A stretch of DNA of 64,000 nt from Microbacterium testaceum (GCF_020781835.1 NZ_JAJGNJ010000003.1:248001-312000), one strand, 5' to 3'. Shown: positions 1-9,584, numbered from the stretch's first letter. Numbers and translations are program-made. Notes: a model not told the origin generated them from the letters alone.

Positions 1-37
1 GGGAGCCGGCGCCTTCATCGTCCACGGTCGGGACCGT

Positions 38-1693
38 TCATCCTCGCTGGCGGCGGCGGGCGCCGGAATCATCCTCGCGAGGGCGGGGAACGGTATCGAC
101 CGAACGGGTAGCTTCATCCACGGAATCACCCGATGTCGTGGGTGTGCTCCGCCGATGGGATAGCGTCCGCAAGCCGCTGACGTTCGATGGCACGGGCTCC
201 GCCGAACGGCGGCGGGGGCCCGGCTCCCCGTCGCCGGAGGCTGGTGCGGCGCCGGGGGCGCGTCGCCACGGGCGTCGCCACCACGGGGTCCGACCCCCGC
301 GCGGGTCGGGGGCGCCGTAGCCGTAGTAGCCCCCGTACTGGGAGCCGTAGTAGCCGGAGTCGGCGCCGCGCAGCGGGACGCGGTTGAGCACGACGCCCAG
401 AAGCCGACCCCGAGTCTTGGCGATGTTGCCGACCGCCCGCACGAGCATGTCGTCCGTCGTGCGACCGGCGGTCACCACCAGCACCGCGCCGTCGGCCCAA
501 CTCGCGATGACCGCCGCGTCCGCGACCGCGAGTGTCGGCGGCGAATCGATGATCACGACGAGGTCGTCGGCCAGCGTGCGCGCGAGCTGCTGCATCCGCT
601 GCGAGCCGACCATCTCGCTCGGGTTAGGGGGCGTGCGCCCCGCGGCAACGACGAACAGGCGCCCGTGCTCGTCGACCTGATGGGCGACCTGCTCGATCCG
701 TGCGCGCCCGGCCAGGACGTCCGAAAGCCCGACGTCGTCGGAGAATCCGAAGGTGGCGCCCAGCACGGGTCGGCGGAGGTCGGCGTCGATGAGGATGACG
801 GACTGGCCCGTCGCCGCGATGCTGACGGCGAGGTTGGCAGCCGTCGTCGACTTGCCGTCACCGGGCAGTGGGCTCGTGATGACCATGACGCGCGGAGGGT
901 GGTCGACATCGACGTACTGGAGATTGGTCCGGAGCTCGCGCATCGCCTCCTTGTGCGCGAAGGAGCCCCGCCCGTCGCGGATGTCGTCGAACGAGAAGAC
1001 GGCGCGACCGGCCGCAAGCTCCTTGTCCACGGGCAGGACGCCGACCACGGAGGCATCGACGGAATCAGAGATGTCGCGCGCTGACCGCACCCGGCGGTCG
1101 AACGCGCGCCGGACGAGGGCGAACACGATGCCGACCACGGCGCCGGCGATCGCGCCGACGGCGACGGTGAGCCGCTCATTGGGCGAGGAGGGCACCGTCG
1201 GCAGACGTGCCGAGTCGCCCGCGACGAGATGCACGGCGCCTTGGCTGCTTCCCGTCGACTCCAGCTCGTCGACCTGGAGCGTCATGCCGTGCAGCCACGC
1301 CTGAGCGAGGTCGCGGGCGGCCTCGGGCGTCGACCCCGTGGCCTCCACGCGCACGTTCACGGTGTCGACCGGGTTGGACACATGGATGCGCTGCACCAGG
1401 GACTCGGGGCTGTCGGTCAGGCCGAGTTCGTCCCGCGCCGTCTCGGCCACCGCTCGCCAATAGCCCATGTCGATGAACGACTTCACCTTCGAACGGGCCA
1501 GGGTGTCGCCCGCGAGGGCAGTGGCGGCCGATCCGTCCAAGGACACGCTCGCGACGTACCCGCTCGCGTCGGCGGTGTAGACCCGGGGCTGCACCGCACT
1601 CCAGCCCAGGCCCGCGAGCCCTCCCGCGACGGTGAGGGCGAGGATCGCCTTCCAGTACGCGCGCAGGATCCGCGCGACGCGTTGCATGTCCAC
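38..1693 (-). CDS. Polysaccharide co-polymerase / bacterial tyrosine autokinase (Wzz-CpsD fusion)
   Basis: The 551-residue protein joins a Wzz-type chain-length domain to a BY-kinase domain, the usual single-chain form in Actinobacteria. It should sit in the cytoplasmic membrane and control chain length in capsule or EPS export. A first membrane helix lies near residues 16-34, the external part follows, and a second helix lies near 176-195. The kinase shows Walker A (SPLPGDGKS, about 274-282), Walker A' (ILIDADLRRP, about 300-309) and Walker B (VVIIDSPPT, about 379-387). The tyrosine cluster GYYGSQYGGYYGYG (447-460) is the expected autophosphorylation tail, followed by a basic and disordered end. 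The start is GTG, with an ATG two codons later as alternative. No glycosyltransferases adjoin it inside the window, so its cluster probably lies to the left. Confidence 0.92.
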   Translation of the reverse strand: MDMQRVARILRAYWKAILALTVAGGLAGLGWSAVQPRVYTADASGYVASVSLDGSAATALAGDTLARSKVKSFIDMGYWRAVAETARDELGLTDSPESLVQRIHVSNPVDTVNVRVEATGSTPEAARDLAQAWLHGMTLQVDELESTGSSQGAVHLVAGDSARLPTVPSSPNERLTVAVGAIAGAVVGIVFALVRRAFDRRVRSARDISDSVDASVVGVLPVDKELAAGRAVFSFDDIRDGRGSFAHKEAMRELRTNLQYVDVDHPPRVMVITSPLPGDGKSTTAANLAVSIAATGQSVILIDADLRRPVLGATFGFSDDVGLSDVLAGRARIEQVAHQVDEHGRLFVVAAGRTPPNPSEMVGSQRMQQLARTLADDLVVIIDSPPTLAVADAAVIASWADGAVLVVTAGRTTDDMLVRAVGNIAKTRGRLLGVVLNRVPLRGADSGYYGSQYGGYYGYGAPDPRGGRTPWWRRPWRRAPGAAPASGDGEPGPRRRSAEPVPSNVSGLRTLSHRRSTPTTSGDSVDEATRSVDTVPRPREDDSGARRRQRG

Positions 1694-2030
1694 TCGTGTT
1701 CCGCCTTTCGCCGGGCCCGCGTCGGGAACGCAGAGCCGGGGGCAGCATAGGCATGCGCCGGACCGCCCCCGGCGCGGGTTCGGCTCCCCTCAGAAGGGGC
1801 GAATCGGCGGGGGAAGCGCTCGCGTCCGCTCATGGTGAGAACTCGTCACGGAGTGTGATGCCGACAGGGTGAAACCGGGATGACGACGGGGATGAAACCG
1901 TTCCCCTAAGACGTCGCGCGGGCGAAGACCACCCCAAAGATCGGGTGAAGCGCACCACCGCGGTGCGCTGCCTCCGTCGCCCCGCACCCGCACCGGCGCG
2001 ACGAGACACTGCCCGAGAGTTGGAGACCCG
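1694..2030. other. Divergent intergenic region between the autokinase and the LuxR regulator
   Basis: This 337-base gap has no convincing gene. It contains a direct repeat: GAAACCG at 1871-1877 and again at 1894-1900, in the wider forms GGGTGAAACCG and GGGGATGAAACCG. The copies are 23 bases apart, about two helical turns, as expected for a regulator binding one face of the DNA. The regulator at 2031 has a GGAG ribosome binding site just before its ATG. Confidence 0.4.
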
Positions 2031-4502
2031 ATGCTGATCGACCTCGACACCCCACCCACCGCCGCACGCGCCGCCCGGCGTTCCAGTCGGTTCTGGACGC
2101 CGCGCACCGTCACCGTCGCCAAGCTCCGCGATGCTCTCGAGAGCGATGTCGTGCTTCTGCGCGGCCCCGCAGGAATCGGCAAGAGCGCCCTGCTGCGGCA
2201 GTTCTCTGCGGCACTCCAGGACGATCCCGAGGTCGGCATCCAGCTCCTCGATGCCGCGCACGCCGATCCGGGCACGCTCGATCGCGTCGCGGCCGCATTC
2301 CGCGAGGGTCCGGCGCAGCACGTGCTGCTGGTGGACAACCTCGCCGACGGACGCGGGGTGGACTCCGCCGCGATCATCGATCTGCTGCGCTCGGATCCCG
2401 AACTGCGGGTGGTGGCAGCGACCCGCCACGTCACCCGGCTGGAGAGCCCGCTCGTCGCGCTGGAGTTCGACGTGCACGTTCTCACCCCGGAGGACCTGCT
2501 GATGACGCGGGACGAACTCGTCCTCGTCCTGGAACTGAACGGGATCGAGTCGACCGACGTGGCGATCGACGTTCTGATGCGTCGCACGCACGGCTGGCCC
2601 GCACTGGCCCAACTGGCCAGCTCCCGACTCCGCCTCGAGGGGCTGCCGCTGCGCACCCGGGATGAGGCCGACGCCATCGCCGACTACGCCTCTCGCGCCC
2701 TGAGCGCCGACATGGAGGCGCATCTGCGCGCCCCGATCACGGACGAGGTACGCCTCCTCGCCGTGGCGCCCTACATCAATGTGGAACTGGCGGAGGCCAT
2801 CGGTATCGACCCCACGACCGGCACGACCGGCGATCTGCTGACCGAATTGCAGGATGCCGGATTCGTCTGGCCCAGCACGACCCGACTCGTGCTCGCCGAG
2901 CCCGTTCGCGCCCAGTGGTTACGGGAGATCACGGCCGGGGCTCCCGAGCTCGTGGAGCGCGCACGTCTGCGCCTGCTGGACCACCTCGTCGCCGCCGGGG
3001 AGCCCCTCCGTGCCGCGCAACTCGCCGCCGACGCCGCCCAGTGGCCGACCCTCGGGTCGATCCTGCGTTCCGCGGGGCCGGAGATCTGGGCACGGGATGC
3101 CACCGCTTACGCGGCGCTCGTCGAGACCCTGCGCACGCACGTCGGATTCGACCCGGTGTCCGTGGACGCCCTCCTGACCGTCGACAGCGAGACGGCGGCA
3201 TCCGCCGAGACCCCCGCGCTCGTCGTCGGCGCCCTCGGACGGCTGCCCGAGGCGAAAGTGGCCGCCCAGCACAACATCGAGGCGCTGATCATGCGGGTGA
3301 GCCTGCTGCGTGCCGCGGGCCGGTTCGCGCTGGCCACCGAGTCCGCCTCGCTGCTCGTGGACGCACTGCGCCGGCGACCCTCGCTGTCGGACGACGTCGT
3401 GGCCGAGGGCTGGTACCAGGTGGCGATGACGCACCTGGCGATGGGCAAGCTGCGCGACGCGAGCCTCGCGCTCGGCCAGGTGGAGCGTCTCGCTCCACCG
3501 GCGCGGCGGCTGCGTGCCCGCGGCGTGCTCGCGATCGTCGCGCTGCTCGAGGGCGACGTGCGCGCGGCCTCGTCGCTGTGCGATGTCGATCGGGAGGACG
3601 GGTGGGTCACCTCGCCATGGGGCGAGGGGACGCGTCTGGCCGAGGCGTGGCTGTGTCTGGAGCGCGGCGACGCCGCCGCGGCGCGCGAGCGCCTCGACAC
3701 CATGACGGCGACCGGTGGGGCTCGCGAACTGTGGCCGTTCGCCGCAGCCGTCCAGGCGATCGCGTTCCTGTTGTCGGGAGCAGCACCCGACGCACTCGGA
3801 ATGCTCCGGTCGTGGATGGCGAGGGCGCGCAGCACTCCCCCGTCGCACTTTCAGTCGATTCACCTGCTGACGGCGCGTGCGAAGGTGCTGATCGCCCTCC
3901 GGCAGGCTCGGAAGGCCCTGGCCCTGTTCGAGGGGCCGTTCGGCCTTTCCGCTGCCACCGCCCCCGCCATCGCGCTGTCGCAGCTGTACGCCGGACGCGC
4001 TCACGAGGCCTACGTCATGAGCGTCAAGTGGGGCATCCACCAGGACTCCTCGCCCCGTGCGGCCCTGGAGAGCCTGGTCGTGAGCATGGTGGCTGATGTC
4101 CGGCTCAACGGCACCGGCGCCCACCGGTCCACCGCACAGCGGGCCGAGGCGCTCAGCGCACGCCACGATCTCTGGAGCCCGTGGAGCGCGGTCGCGCCGG
4201 AGGATCGAAGCCTCGTCCTCCGACTGCTCTCGCCCGCTGCGCGTGACCGCGTCGCCCACCGCGACTCGTTCTTCGCCTCGTCTGTGAGCGTCCCGCACCT
4301 CACGAAGCGCGAGCAGGTGGTGCTCGCTCAGCTCACGCCCACCTCGACCATCGCGGACATCGCCCGAGCCCTCGTGGTCTCACCGAACACCGTGAAGACG
4401 CAACTGCAGAGCCTGTACCGCAAGCTCGAGGTCTCGGACCGGGCGAGCGCCATCCGCGCCGCCCACGCGTGGGGGCTCATCGAAGCCGAGAACGATCTGT
4501 GA
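2031..4502 (+). CDS. Large LuxR-family (LAL/MalT-like) ATP-binding transcriptional regulator
   Basis: The 823-residue protein has an N-terminal P-loop ATPase with Walker A GPAGIGKSA (about 45-53) and a Walker-B-like LLVDN near 100. A long helical region with TPR-like character follows, and a LuxR-type helix-turn-helix closes the protein (about 757-820, LTKREQVVLAQL ... SPNTVKTQLQSLYRKLEV). This is the architecture of STAND-class regulators that bind a ligand and ATP before activating transcription. The ATG is preceded by GGAG at good spacing. It lies divergently from the exopolysaccharide autokinase with a repeat-containing gap between them, so control of that gene is possible but is only an inference. 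The effector is unknown. Confidence 0.88.
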   Translation: MLIDLDTPPTAARAARRSSRFWTPRTVTVAKLRDALESDVVLLRGPAGIGKSALLRQFSAALQDDPEVGIQLLDAAHADPGTLDRVAAAFREGPAQHVLLVDNLADGRGVDSAAIIDLLRSDPELRVVAATRHVTRLESPLVALEFDVHVLTPEDLLMTRDELVLVLELNGIESTDVAIDVLMRRTHGWPALAQLASSRLRLEGLPLRTRDEADAIADYASRALSADMEAHLRAPITDEVRLLAVAPYINVELAEAIGIDPTTGTTGDLLTELQDAGFVWPSTTRLVLAEPVRAQWLREITAGAPELVERARLRLLDHLVAAGEPLRAAQLAADAAQWPTLGSILRSAGPEIWARDATAYAALVETLRTHVGFDPVSVDALLTVDSETAASAETPALVVGALGRLPEAKVAAQHNIEALIMRVSLLRAAGRFALATESASLLVDALRRRPSLSDDVVAEGWYQVAMTHLAMGKLRDASLALGQVERLAPPARRLRARGVLAIVALLEGDVRAASSLCDVDREDGWVTSPWGEGTRLAEAWLCLERGDAAAARERLDTMTATGGARELWPFAAAVQAIAFLLSGAAPDALGMLRSWMARARSTPPSHFQSIHLLTARAKVLIALRQARKALALFEGPFGLSAATAPAIALSQLYAGRAHEAYVMSVKWGIHQDSSPRAALESLVVSMVADVRLNGTGAHRSTAQRAEALSARHDLWSPWSAVAPEDRSLVLRLLSPAARDRVAHRDSFFASSVSVPHLTKREQVVLAQLTPTSTIADIARALVVSPNTVKTQLQSLYRKLEVSDRASAIRAAHAWGLIEAENDL

Positions 4503-4505
4503 GGG

Positions 4506-4709
4506 CTAGGGGCGCCGATTCCACCGCGGCTCGCGCCGCCGACGGGAGAGGCCGACGACGAGACGCCCCGCGAGGAGCACCGCAAGGACGACGACGACAC
4601 CCGGCACGGTCAGAGGCACCCCGGCGCCGTGCAGGACCACGAGGACGACGACCAGCGCTGCGACCGGCGCGACGACACCGAGGATCCGGCGGAGACGTCG
4701 TCTGATCAT
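4506..4709 (-). CDS. Small two-helix membrane protein, unknown function
   Basis: A 67-residue protein starting MIRRRLRRILGVV with two hydrophobic segments (about 9-28 and 33-52) and a basic C-terminus. I chose the internal ATG at 4709 because TACCGT at 4716-4721 lies exactly 6 bases upstream, the arrangement of a leaderless transcript; the longer reading frame upstream has no hydrophobic or conserved character. It converges with the LuxR-type gene (3 bases between the stops). I do not recognise the family. Confidence 0.55.
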   Translation of the reverse strand: MIRRRLRRILGVVAPVAALVVVLVVLHGAGVPLTVPGVVVVLAVLLAGRLVVGLSRRRREPRWNRRP

Positions 4710-4740
4710 GGGGTAACGGTAGCCGGTACCGACCAACGGG

Positions 4741-5430
4741 TCATCGGGGGTCCGACCGGGGCACCGGCTCGGGGCTGCGATCGGCGGCGACCTGCAATCC
4801 GAGGACACCGAACCAGGCGATGGCCAGGGTCGCGGCGGTGAACTCGAGGTTTCCCCCGAGAACGGTGTCGCCGCGGAACACCGCCAGCATCGCGCCCGTG
4901 AACGAGGTGAGACCGACCGCGACGAGGGTCACAAGACTCGCCGCGCGCATCCACGGACGGCGACGCAGGGCCGAGACCTGGGCCATCGCGACGATGGCGA
5001 GGACGAAACCCAGGACCGCGGCCGTGATGTGGATGAGGTCTTGCGGCAGAGCGCCCGGAGTGAACGGAACGGGACACCCCGGCGAGCACGTGACGACGGA
5101 TGCCACGGCGAAGCACGCTCCGCACACGACCAGGGTCGCCGCGATCGGCCACCCGGCGACGTAGACGTACGGTCGGTGCAGGAGCGCCCGGTCGACGAGC
5201 ACCGCCGCCATCCCCAGCAGAAGCAATGCCGAGTTGAACACCGGAGCGGTCGGCATGCCGGTCGCTCCGAGCTGACTCACGTAGTGGACGCTCGGATCCC
5301 ACAGCCGACTCAGCCAGATCAGGCCCGCACTGAGGAAGGCGGCACTGCCGCCCACGGTGGCGAGAAGAGCGACGCGGCGATTGCTCGGGCGTACCGTGAA
5401 GCGCGGCGACCGAACGATCGTCTCGGTCAT
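4741..5430 (-). CDS. DUF998 family integral membrane protein
   Basis: A 229-residue protein with about six hydrophobic segments and the VSQLGA stretch near residue 51, which resembles the short conserved motif of DUF998 proteins. Members are multi-span membrane proteins of unknown biochemical role. The ATG has GGAG upstream (spacing about 6), and a -10-like TAGTCT lies at 5463-5468, giving a leader of about 25 bases. It stands alone, divergent from the aldo/keto reductase. Confidence 0.8.
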   Translation of the reverse strand: MTETIVRSPRFTVRPSNRRVALLATVGGSAAFLSAGLIWLSRLWDPSVHYVSQLGATGMPTAPVFNSALLLLGMAAVLVDRALLHRPYVYVAGWPIAATLVVCGACFAVASVVTCSPGCPVPFTPGALPQDLIHITAAVLGFVLAIVAMAQVSALRRRPWMRAASLVTLVAVGLTSFTGAMLAVFRGDTVLGGNLEFTAATLAIAWFGVLGLQVAADRSPEPVPRSDPR

Positions 5431-5840
5431 GGGCGTCTCCGGCGGCGTCGAGGGGTGCGGTCAGACTACCGCCCCACGAGCCGCCGCGCGCAGCGGCGAC
5501 GCGCGCCCCCGACGAAGCGGTCGGACTCGTCGGCGAACTCGGGCGATTCTGCGGGTGAGGAATCGGCGAAGGAGCGGCGACCGACGTCGGCGCCGTGGCA
5601 TCGTCGTCCTCGAGTGATCGCGAGTGGTTCTCCCCCAAAGTTCCTCACTCTTCGACCCGATCACTCACCGCGGATGCGCGGTCTCGTGGCCACGGCACCC
5701 GGTTCGAGACCGCGCATCCCTTCGCACAGATGCGTCGGCGTGCAGGCCCGCGGGCATGCTGCGGGCTGTCCTCCAGCGCGAAAGTCGGCCGTTGGCCCCA
5801 ACCGACACCGTCGGGCGCGGCCGCGGGATAACGTGGAGCG
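5431..5840. other. 410-base divergent intergenic region, no gene seen
   Basis: The only signals I can support are the two promoter -10 elements at its ends: TAGTCT (complement of 5463-5468) for the DUF998 gene and TAACGT at 5829-5834 for the aldo/keto reductase. The short reading frames inside are arginine-rich and look like non-coding high-GC sequence. Confidence 0.5.
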
Positions 5841-6770
5841 ATGCGATCCGTTCCCCTCGGCCCCTCGGGCCCCGCCGTGCCCGCTGTCGTCGCCGGAATG
5901 ATGCGTATCGACGGCAAGAGCGACGCCGATGTCCGTGAGCTGTACGCGGCCGCGCGCTCCGCGGGCATCGACTTCTTCGACCACGCCGACATCTACGCTC
6001 GAGAGTTGCACTCCGCGGAACGGCGCTTCGCGGAAGCGCTCCGGCTCAGCCCCTCCGAGCGCGCGGAGATCCGCCTGCAGACCAAGGCCGGCATCGTTCG
6101 CGAGGGCCCGTACTTCGACTTCTCGTACGAGCACATCGTGTCGTCCGTGGAGGAGTCCCTTCGTGCGCTCGGGACCGACTACGTCGATGTCCTCCTGCTG
6201 CATCGCCCCGACGCCCTCGTCGAGCCCGAGGAGGTCGCCCGTGCGTTCGACCACCTCGAGGCGACCGGGAAGGTGCGGGCGTTCGGGGTGTCCAATCACA
6301 CCCCGCGTCAGATCGACCTGCTGCGCACGGCCGTGCGACAGCCCATCGTCGCCAACCAGGTTCAGCTGTCGGTGGCGCACGCGCCGATCGTCGCGCAAGG
6401 ACTGGCCATGAACATGGAGTCCACTCCCCAGTCGACCGTGCTGGACGGCGGCGGGCTGATCGACTACTGCCGCCTGGAGGGCATCACCCTGCAAGCGTGG
6501 TCGCCCCTGCAGGGCAGCGAAGGCGTGTTCCTCGACAACCCCGCCTACGCCGAACTCAACGCCGTCATCGACGGCTTGGCGGCGCGCTACGCCGTGACCC
6601 CCCTCGCGATCGCCGTTGCGTGGATCACGCGGCATCCGGCAGGAATGCAGGTGGTTCTGGGAACGACGACGCCGAGCCGCGTCGTCGAAGCGGCGGCGGG
6701 AGCCGACATCGTGCTGACCCGTGCGGAGTGGTATTCCCTCGTCCGGGCGGCGGGCTACATCGTTCCCTGA
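5841..6770 (+). CDS. Aldo/keto reductase
   Basis: A 309-residue TIM-barrel NADPH-dependent oxidoreductase, full length for the family. The catalytic tetrad can be placed at D47, Y52 (HADIY), K82 (TKAG) and H121 (LLLHRPD). The region GVSNHTPRQIDLL and the later WSPLQG match the sequence order of YdhF-type members. The physiological substrate cannot be read from the sequence. The ATG is 6 bases downstream of TAACGT (5829-5834), so the message is probably leaderless, although GGAG also overlaps this spot. The small membrane-protein gene downstream begins 27 bases after the stop. Confidence 0.92.
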   Translation: MRSVPLGPSGPAVPAVVAGMMRIDGKSDADVRELYAAARSAGIDFFDHADIYARELHSAERRFAEALRLSPSERAEIRLQTKAGIVREGPYFDFSYEHIVSSVEESLRALGTDYVDVLLLHRPDALVEPEEVARAFDHLEATGKVRAFGVSNHTPRQIDLLRTAVRQPIVANQVQLSVAHAPIVAQGLAMNMESTPQSTVLDGGGLIDYCRLEGITLQAWSPLQGSEGVFLDNPAYAELNAVIDGLAARYAVTPLAIAVAWITRHPAGMQVVLGTTTPSRVVEAAAGADIVLTRAEWYSLVRAAGYIVP

Positions 6771-6797
6771 CGACGACCGACACCGGGAGGATGACGC

Positions 6798-7022
6798 ATG
6801 GCGCGGAAATCAGTGGTGCCCTGGGGCGCGATCGTCTCGGTCATGGCGGCGGGCGTCCTGGCCGCGCCGACCCTGTTGCTTCCCGCGGACAGCCCCGTCG
6901 GTCCGAAGCTGGTGTTCATCGTCGTCGGCTCCCTGTTGTTCGCAACAGCCGTCGCGCTCACGCGCGCGGAACCGGGCAAGCGAGGTTCGCGAGCCCCGGA
7001 CGAGGACGACGTCAGACCGTGA
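6798..7022 (+). CDS. Small membrane protein, unknown function
   Basis: A 74-residue protein with two hydrophobic helices (about 9-28 and 36-55) and a short charged tail. A clear ribosome binding site (GGGAGGATGACGC before ATG) and its position 27 bases after the aldo/keto reductase suggest a two-gene transcript. I do not recognise a family. Confidence 0.7.
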   Translation: MARKSVVPWGAIVSVMAAGVLAAPTLLLPADSPVGPKLVFIVVGSLLFATAVALTRAEPGKRGSRAPDEDDVRP

Positions 7023-7130
7023 CGGCCGGGGTCAGTGTCGCGGGAGTGATGATCGTCAGCGGTTCCGTCGGAACGTCCCACGCCTCGAGGTGATTCACCG
7101 CGGCCGCCTCGGCCCGCGGGCTCCGGAAGC

Positions 7131-7517
7131 TCATGCGGCGCGGACGAGCGGACGCGGGGCGGCGGAGGAGCGGGCCGGCTTCTGCCGGGCGGGGGCGGGG
7201 CGTGCCTCGGCGACAACCTGTTCGGTGTCGAAGTCCAGGCTCAGCCCGCGGGAGGAATTCGCGTCGTTCGCCATGCGCTTCAGGAGGTTCTGGTCGAGCG
7301 ACTCCGGCTGCTCGGACTCGAAGACGAAGCGAAGAGGAATCGCCGGTTGCAGCCAGATCGTGGATCGACCGACGGGTTCGTCCGGTCCGTGCGTCCACGA
7401 CAGGGTGAAGCTCTCGCCGCGGCGGAGCTTGGTAGCGACGACCACTTTGACGTGAGCGAGCATCCGGTCATCCACCGTGATGGGCTCCGGAGTCGTTCCG
7501 TAGAAGAGCTTGGCCAT
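7131..7517 (-). CDS. Small Microbacteriaceae family protein, copy 1 of 3 (DUF7882-like)
   Basis: A 128-residue protein with the family core MAKLFYG ... LAHVKVVVATKLRRGESFTLSW ... RSTIWLQPAIPLRFVF. Copies 2 (22730) and 3 (23729) share this core, including LRRGE and the W-x-x-P-x-I-P-L-x-F pattern. From memory, databases call it DUF7882 and older records wrongly name it ATP-dependent DNA ligase; no ligase motif is present and it is far too short. This copy has an extra Ala/Pro/Arg tail of about 30 residues. The function is unknown; its compact, beta-rich look would suit a binding protein. Its promoter carries a strong inverted repeat shared in part with the other copies, so the family looks co-regulated. 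Confidence 0.75.
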   Translation of the reverse strand: MAKLFYGTTPEPITVDDRMLAHVKVVVATKLRRGESFTLSWTHGPDEPVGRSTIWLQPAIPLRFVFESEQPESLDQNLLKRMANDANSSRGLSLDFDTEQVVAEARPAPARQKPARSSAAPRPLVRAA

Positions 7518-7545
7518 GGTTGTTTCCCTTCACTCTTTCCTTGTT

Positions 7546-7579
7546 CGCAAACTTACTAGGTAAGCTAGCGAATAAGCAA
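7546..7579 (-). promoter_or_regulatory. Promoter and palindromic operator of DUF7882-like copy 1
   Basis: Read on the minus strand, TTGCTT (complement of 7574-7579) and TAAGTT (complement of 7550-7555) are separated by 18 bases and form a plausible sigma-70 promoter. Overlapping the -10 is an inverted repeat centred on 7558: CTTAC-TAG-GTAAG (7552-7564) with further pairing of CGC at 7546-7548 to GCG at 7568-7570. The CTAGTAA part occurs at the same place relative to the -10 in copy 2. Confidence 0.6.
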
Positions 7580-7712
7580 GCGAGATATAAGGCTGATCGG
7601 CGAGAAGGCCATCGCCGAAACGGCGTCGATGCCCGCGACCGCCTAAACCCCCGTAAGCCGGATCCCCCGTGAGAGGGAGTCGTCGCGTCCCGCTTCTCGC
7701 TAGCGTCGAGGA

Positions 7713-9572
7713 ATGGACGTCCTCGCCTCCCGAGTCCGCTCATCTCGCCTCCTGCACGCCGCGGCCGCTCTGCTCGGGCTGCTGGGGCTGCTCGTGATGG
7801 CGGCCGCGGTCGCTCCGCCCGCCCGTGCCGACGTCGAGGACTTCCGGTTCGACTCGTTCGACGCGCGCATGAGCCTCTCGCGCGCCGCCGACGGTCATGC
7901 GGAACTCGCGGTCACCGAGACGCTGGTGGCTCGTTTCCCCGACGAGGACCAGAATCGCGGGATCATCCGAGCGATCCCCGACGACTACGACGGTGTGCCG
8001 CTGCAGACCCGTATCACCTCGGTGACGGGCGCGGACGGCGCGGCGATCCCGTACGAGATCGAGACGGATCGTCGCGAAGTGCGCGTCCTCACCGGTGACG
8101 ACGCCTATGTCCGAGGCGTGCAGACCTATGTGATCAGCTACACGCAACGCGACACAATCCGGTCGTTCGCGGACACCGACGCCGACGAGTTCTACCGCGA
8201 CATCAACGGAACGCAGTGGGAGCAGCCGTTCGGACGTGTCAGCGCCGAACTGACCATCGACCGGGACCTTGCGGACTCCGCGCTCGACGGAGCCGCGTCC
8301 TGCTACCGAGGAGCGGAGGGCTCGACCGATCGGTGCGACATCACCCGCACCGACGGCGCGAACGGTGCTGTGACGTTCTCGGCTTCGTCGACCGACCTGG
8401 GTCCGGCCGAGAACGTCACGATCGCGGTGGGATTCGCCCGTGGCACGTTCGTCCCCGGAGAGGTCGTCCGCACTCCCATGGAGCAGTTCTCTCTGGATGC
8501 CGCGCCGGCGCTGTCGGCCATCTCGATCGGCGCCCTGGGCGTCAGCGCCGTCGCGATCGGGACAGCCGCCTTCTCCCGCCGCCGCAACCGCGACGCCCCC
8601 GGGCGCGGGATCGTCGTCGCCGAGTACACCCCGCCCGCCGACACCGACGTGCTCGAGGGCGCTCAGCTCGTGGGGCGCACACAGGCGGCCATCCCCGCGG
8701 CCGTCCTCGATACAGCGGTGGCCGGTCACCTTCGCATCCTCGAGGACCCGTCGGCGGACGACGAACTCGTACTCGAGTACATCGGCCGAGCCGGGGCCAC
8801 CCCGATGCGCGCCGGCGTTCTGGCGGCCGTGTTCGGCGACGACCCGCGACCCGGCGAGCGCGTCGCGCTCGACACCCCTGGCTCCGACGTGGGCGAGCGG
8901 TTGCGCGACCTGTCGACAGTGGCCGCCGCCGAGGTACGACGTCGAGGGTGGATGCGCCGTCCGCGGATGAGAGCTGCGGTGATCGCCGGCGTGATCGCGG
9001 TGCTCGGCTTCGCCCTGTCGATCGCCGCCGTCCTGGTCACTTCGCTCGGCGGGACCCCGATGTGGTGGCAGGTCGCGGCCATCCCCGTGACGGTGGTGGC
9101 CGGCATCCTGACCTTCGTCATCATCCGCTACTCGGATCGGGTCACGGATGCCGGGGCGCCCGCGCGCGATCACCTGCTCGGACTGCGCACCTACCTGACC
9201 CTCGCAGAAGCCGATCGACTGCGCGTGCTGCAGAGCCCGGAAGGGGCCGAACGCCGACCGATCAGCGCCGACGACCCCGCGCAGGTGCTGCACCTCTACG
9301 AGCGGCTCCTCCCCTGGGCCGTGGTGTGGGGCGTCGAGCGGGAGTGGGCCGATGTCCTGGCCACACACGCGCGGGCCAGCGGAACGGATGTCGGCTGGTA
9401 TTCCGGCCCGAACGGCTTCTCCAGCGCCGCGTTCGCCTCGTCTCTGTCGACGATGCGAGCCGGCAGCAGCCCCGCCCCGCAGGCCAGCGGGTCCGGCAGC
9501 TTCTCCGGCGGGTCGTTCGGGGGCGGGTTCTCGGGTGGCGGAATGGGGGGCGGCGGCGGCGGGGGGCGCTGA
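7713..9572 (+). CDS. DUF2207 domain membrane protein with glycine-rich tail
   Basis: A 619-residue protein with an N-terminal signal/anchor (about 13-39, ending ARA), an extracytoplasmic DUF2207 domain of about 220 residues (VTETLVARFPDEDQNRGIIRAIP), a membrane helix near 268-290, and a paired-helix region near 420-475. It ends in a low-complexity glycine tail (GSFGGGFSGGG...GGGGGR), which is also usual for the family. The function is unknown. TAGCGT at 7701-7706 lies 6 bases before the ATG, so transcription is probably leaderless. It shares a 195-base divergent region with copy 1 of the small paralogous family. Confidence 0.88.
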   Translation: MDVLASRVRSSRLLHAAAALLGLLGLLVMAAAVAPPARADVEDFRFDSFDARMSLSRAADGHAELAVTETLVARFPDEDQNRGIIRAIPDDYDGVPLQTRITSVTGADGAAIPYEIETDRREVRVLTGDDAYVRGVQTYVISYTQRDTIRSFADTDADEFYRDINGTQWEQPFGRVSAELTIDRDLADSALDGAASCYRGAEGSTDRCDITRTDGANGAVTFSASSTDLGPAENVTIAVGFARGTFVPGEVVRTPMEQFSLDAAPALSAISIGALGVSAVAIGTAAFSRRRNRDAPGRGIVVAEYTPPADTDVLEGAQLVGRTQAAIPAAVLDTAVAGHLRILEDPSADDELVLEYIGRAGATPMRAGVLAAVFGDDPRPGERVALDTPGSDVGERLRDLSTVAAAEVRRRGWMRRPRMRAAVIAGVIAVLGFALSIAAVLVTSLGGTPMWWQVAAIPVTVVAGILTFVIIRYSDRVTDAGAPARDHLLGLRTYLTLAEADRLRVLQSPEGAERRPISADDPAQVLHLYERLLPWAVVWGVEREWADVLATHARASGTDVGWYSGPNGFSSAAFASSLSTMRAGSSPAPQASGSGSFSGGSFGGGFSGGGMGGGGGGGR

Positions 9573-9584
9573 CACGGATCCGCG

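Noticed and set aside
7131..7517. Annotation as ATP-dependent DNA ligase
   Set aside because: The protein is about 130 residues and has no K-x-D-G nucleotidyl-transfer motif; the name is probably an inherited error.
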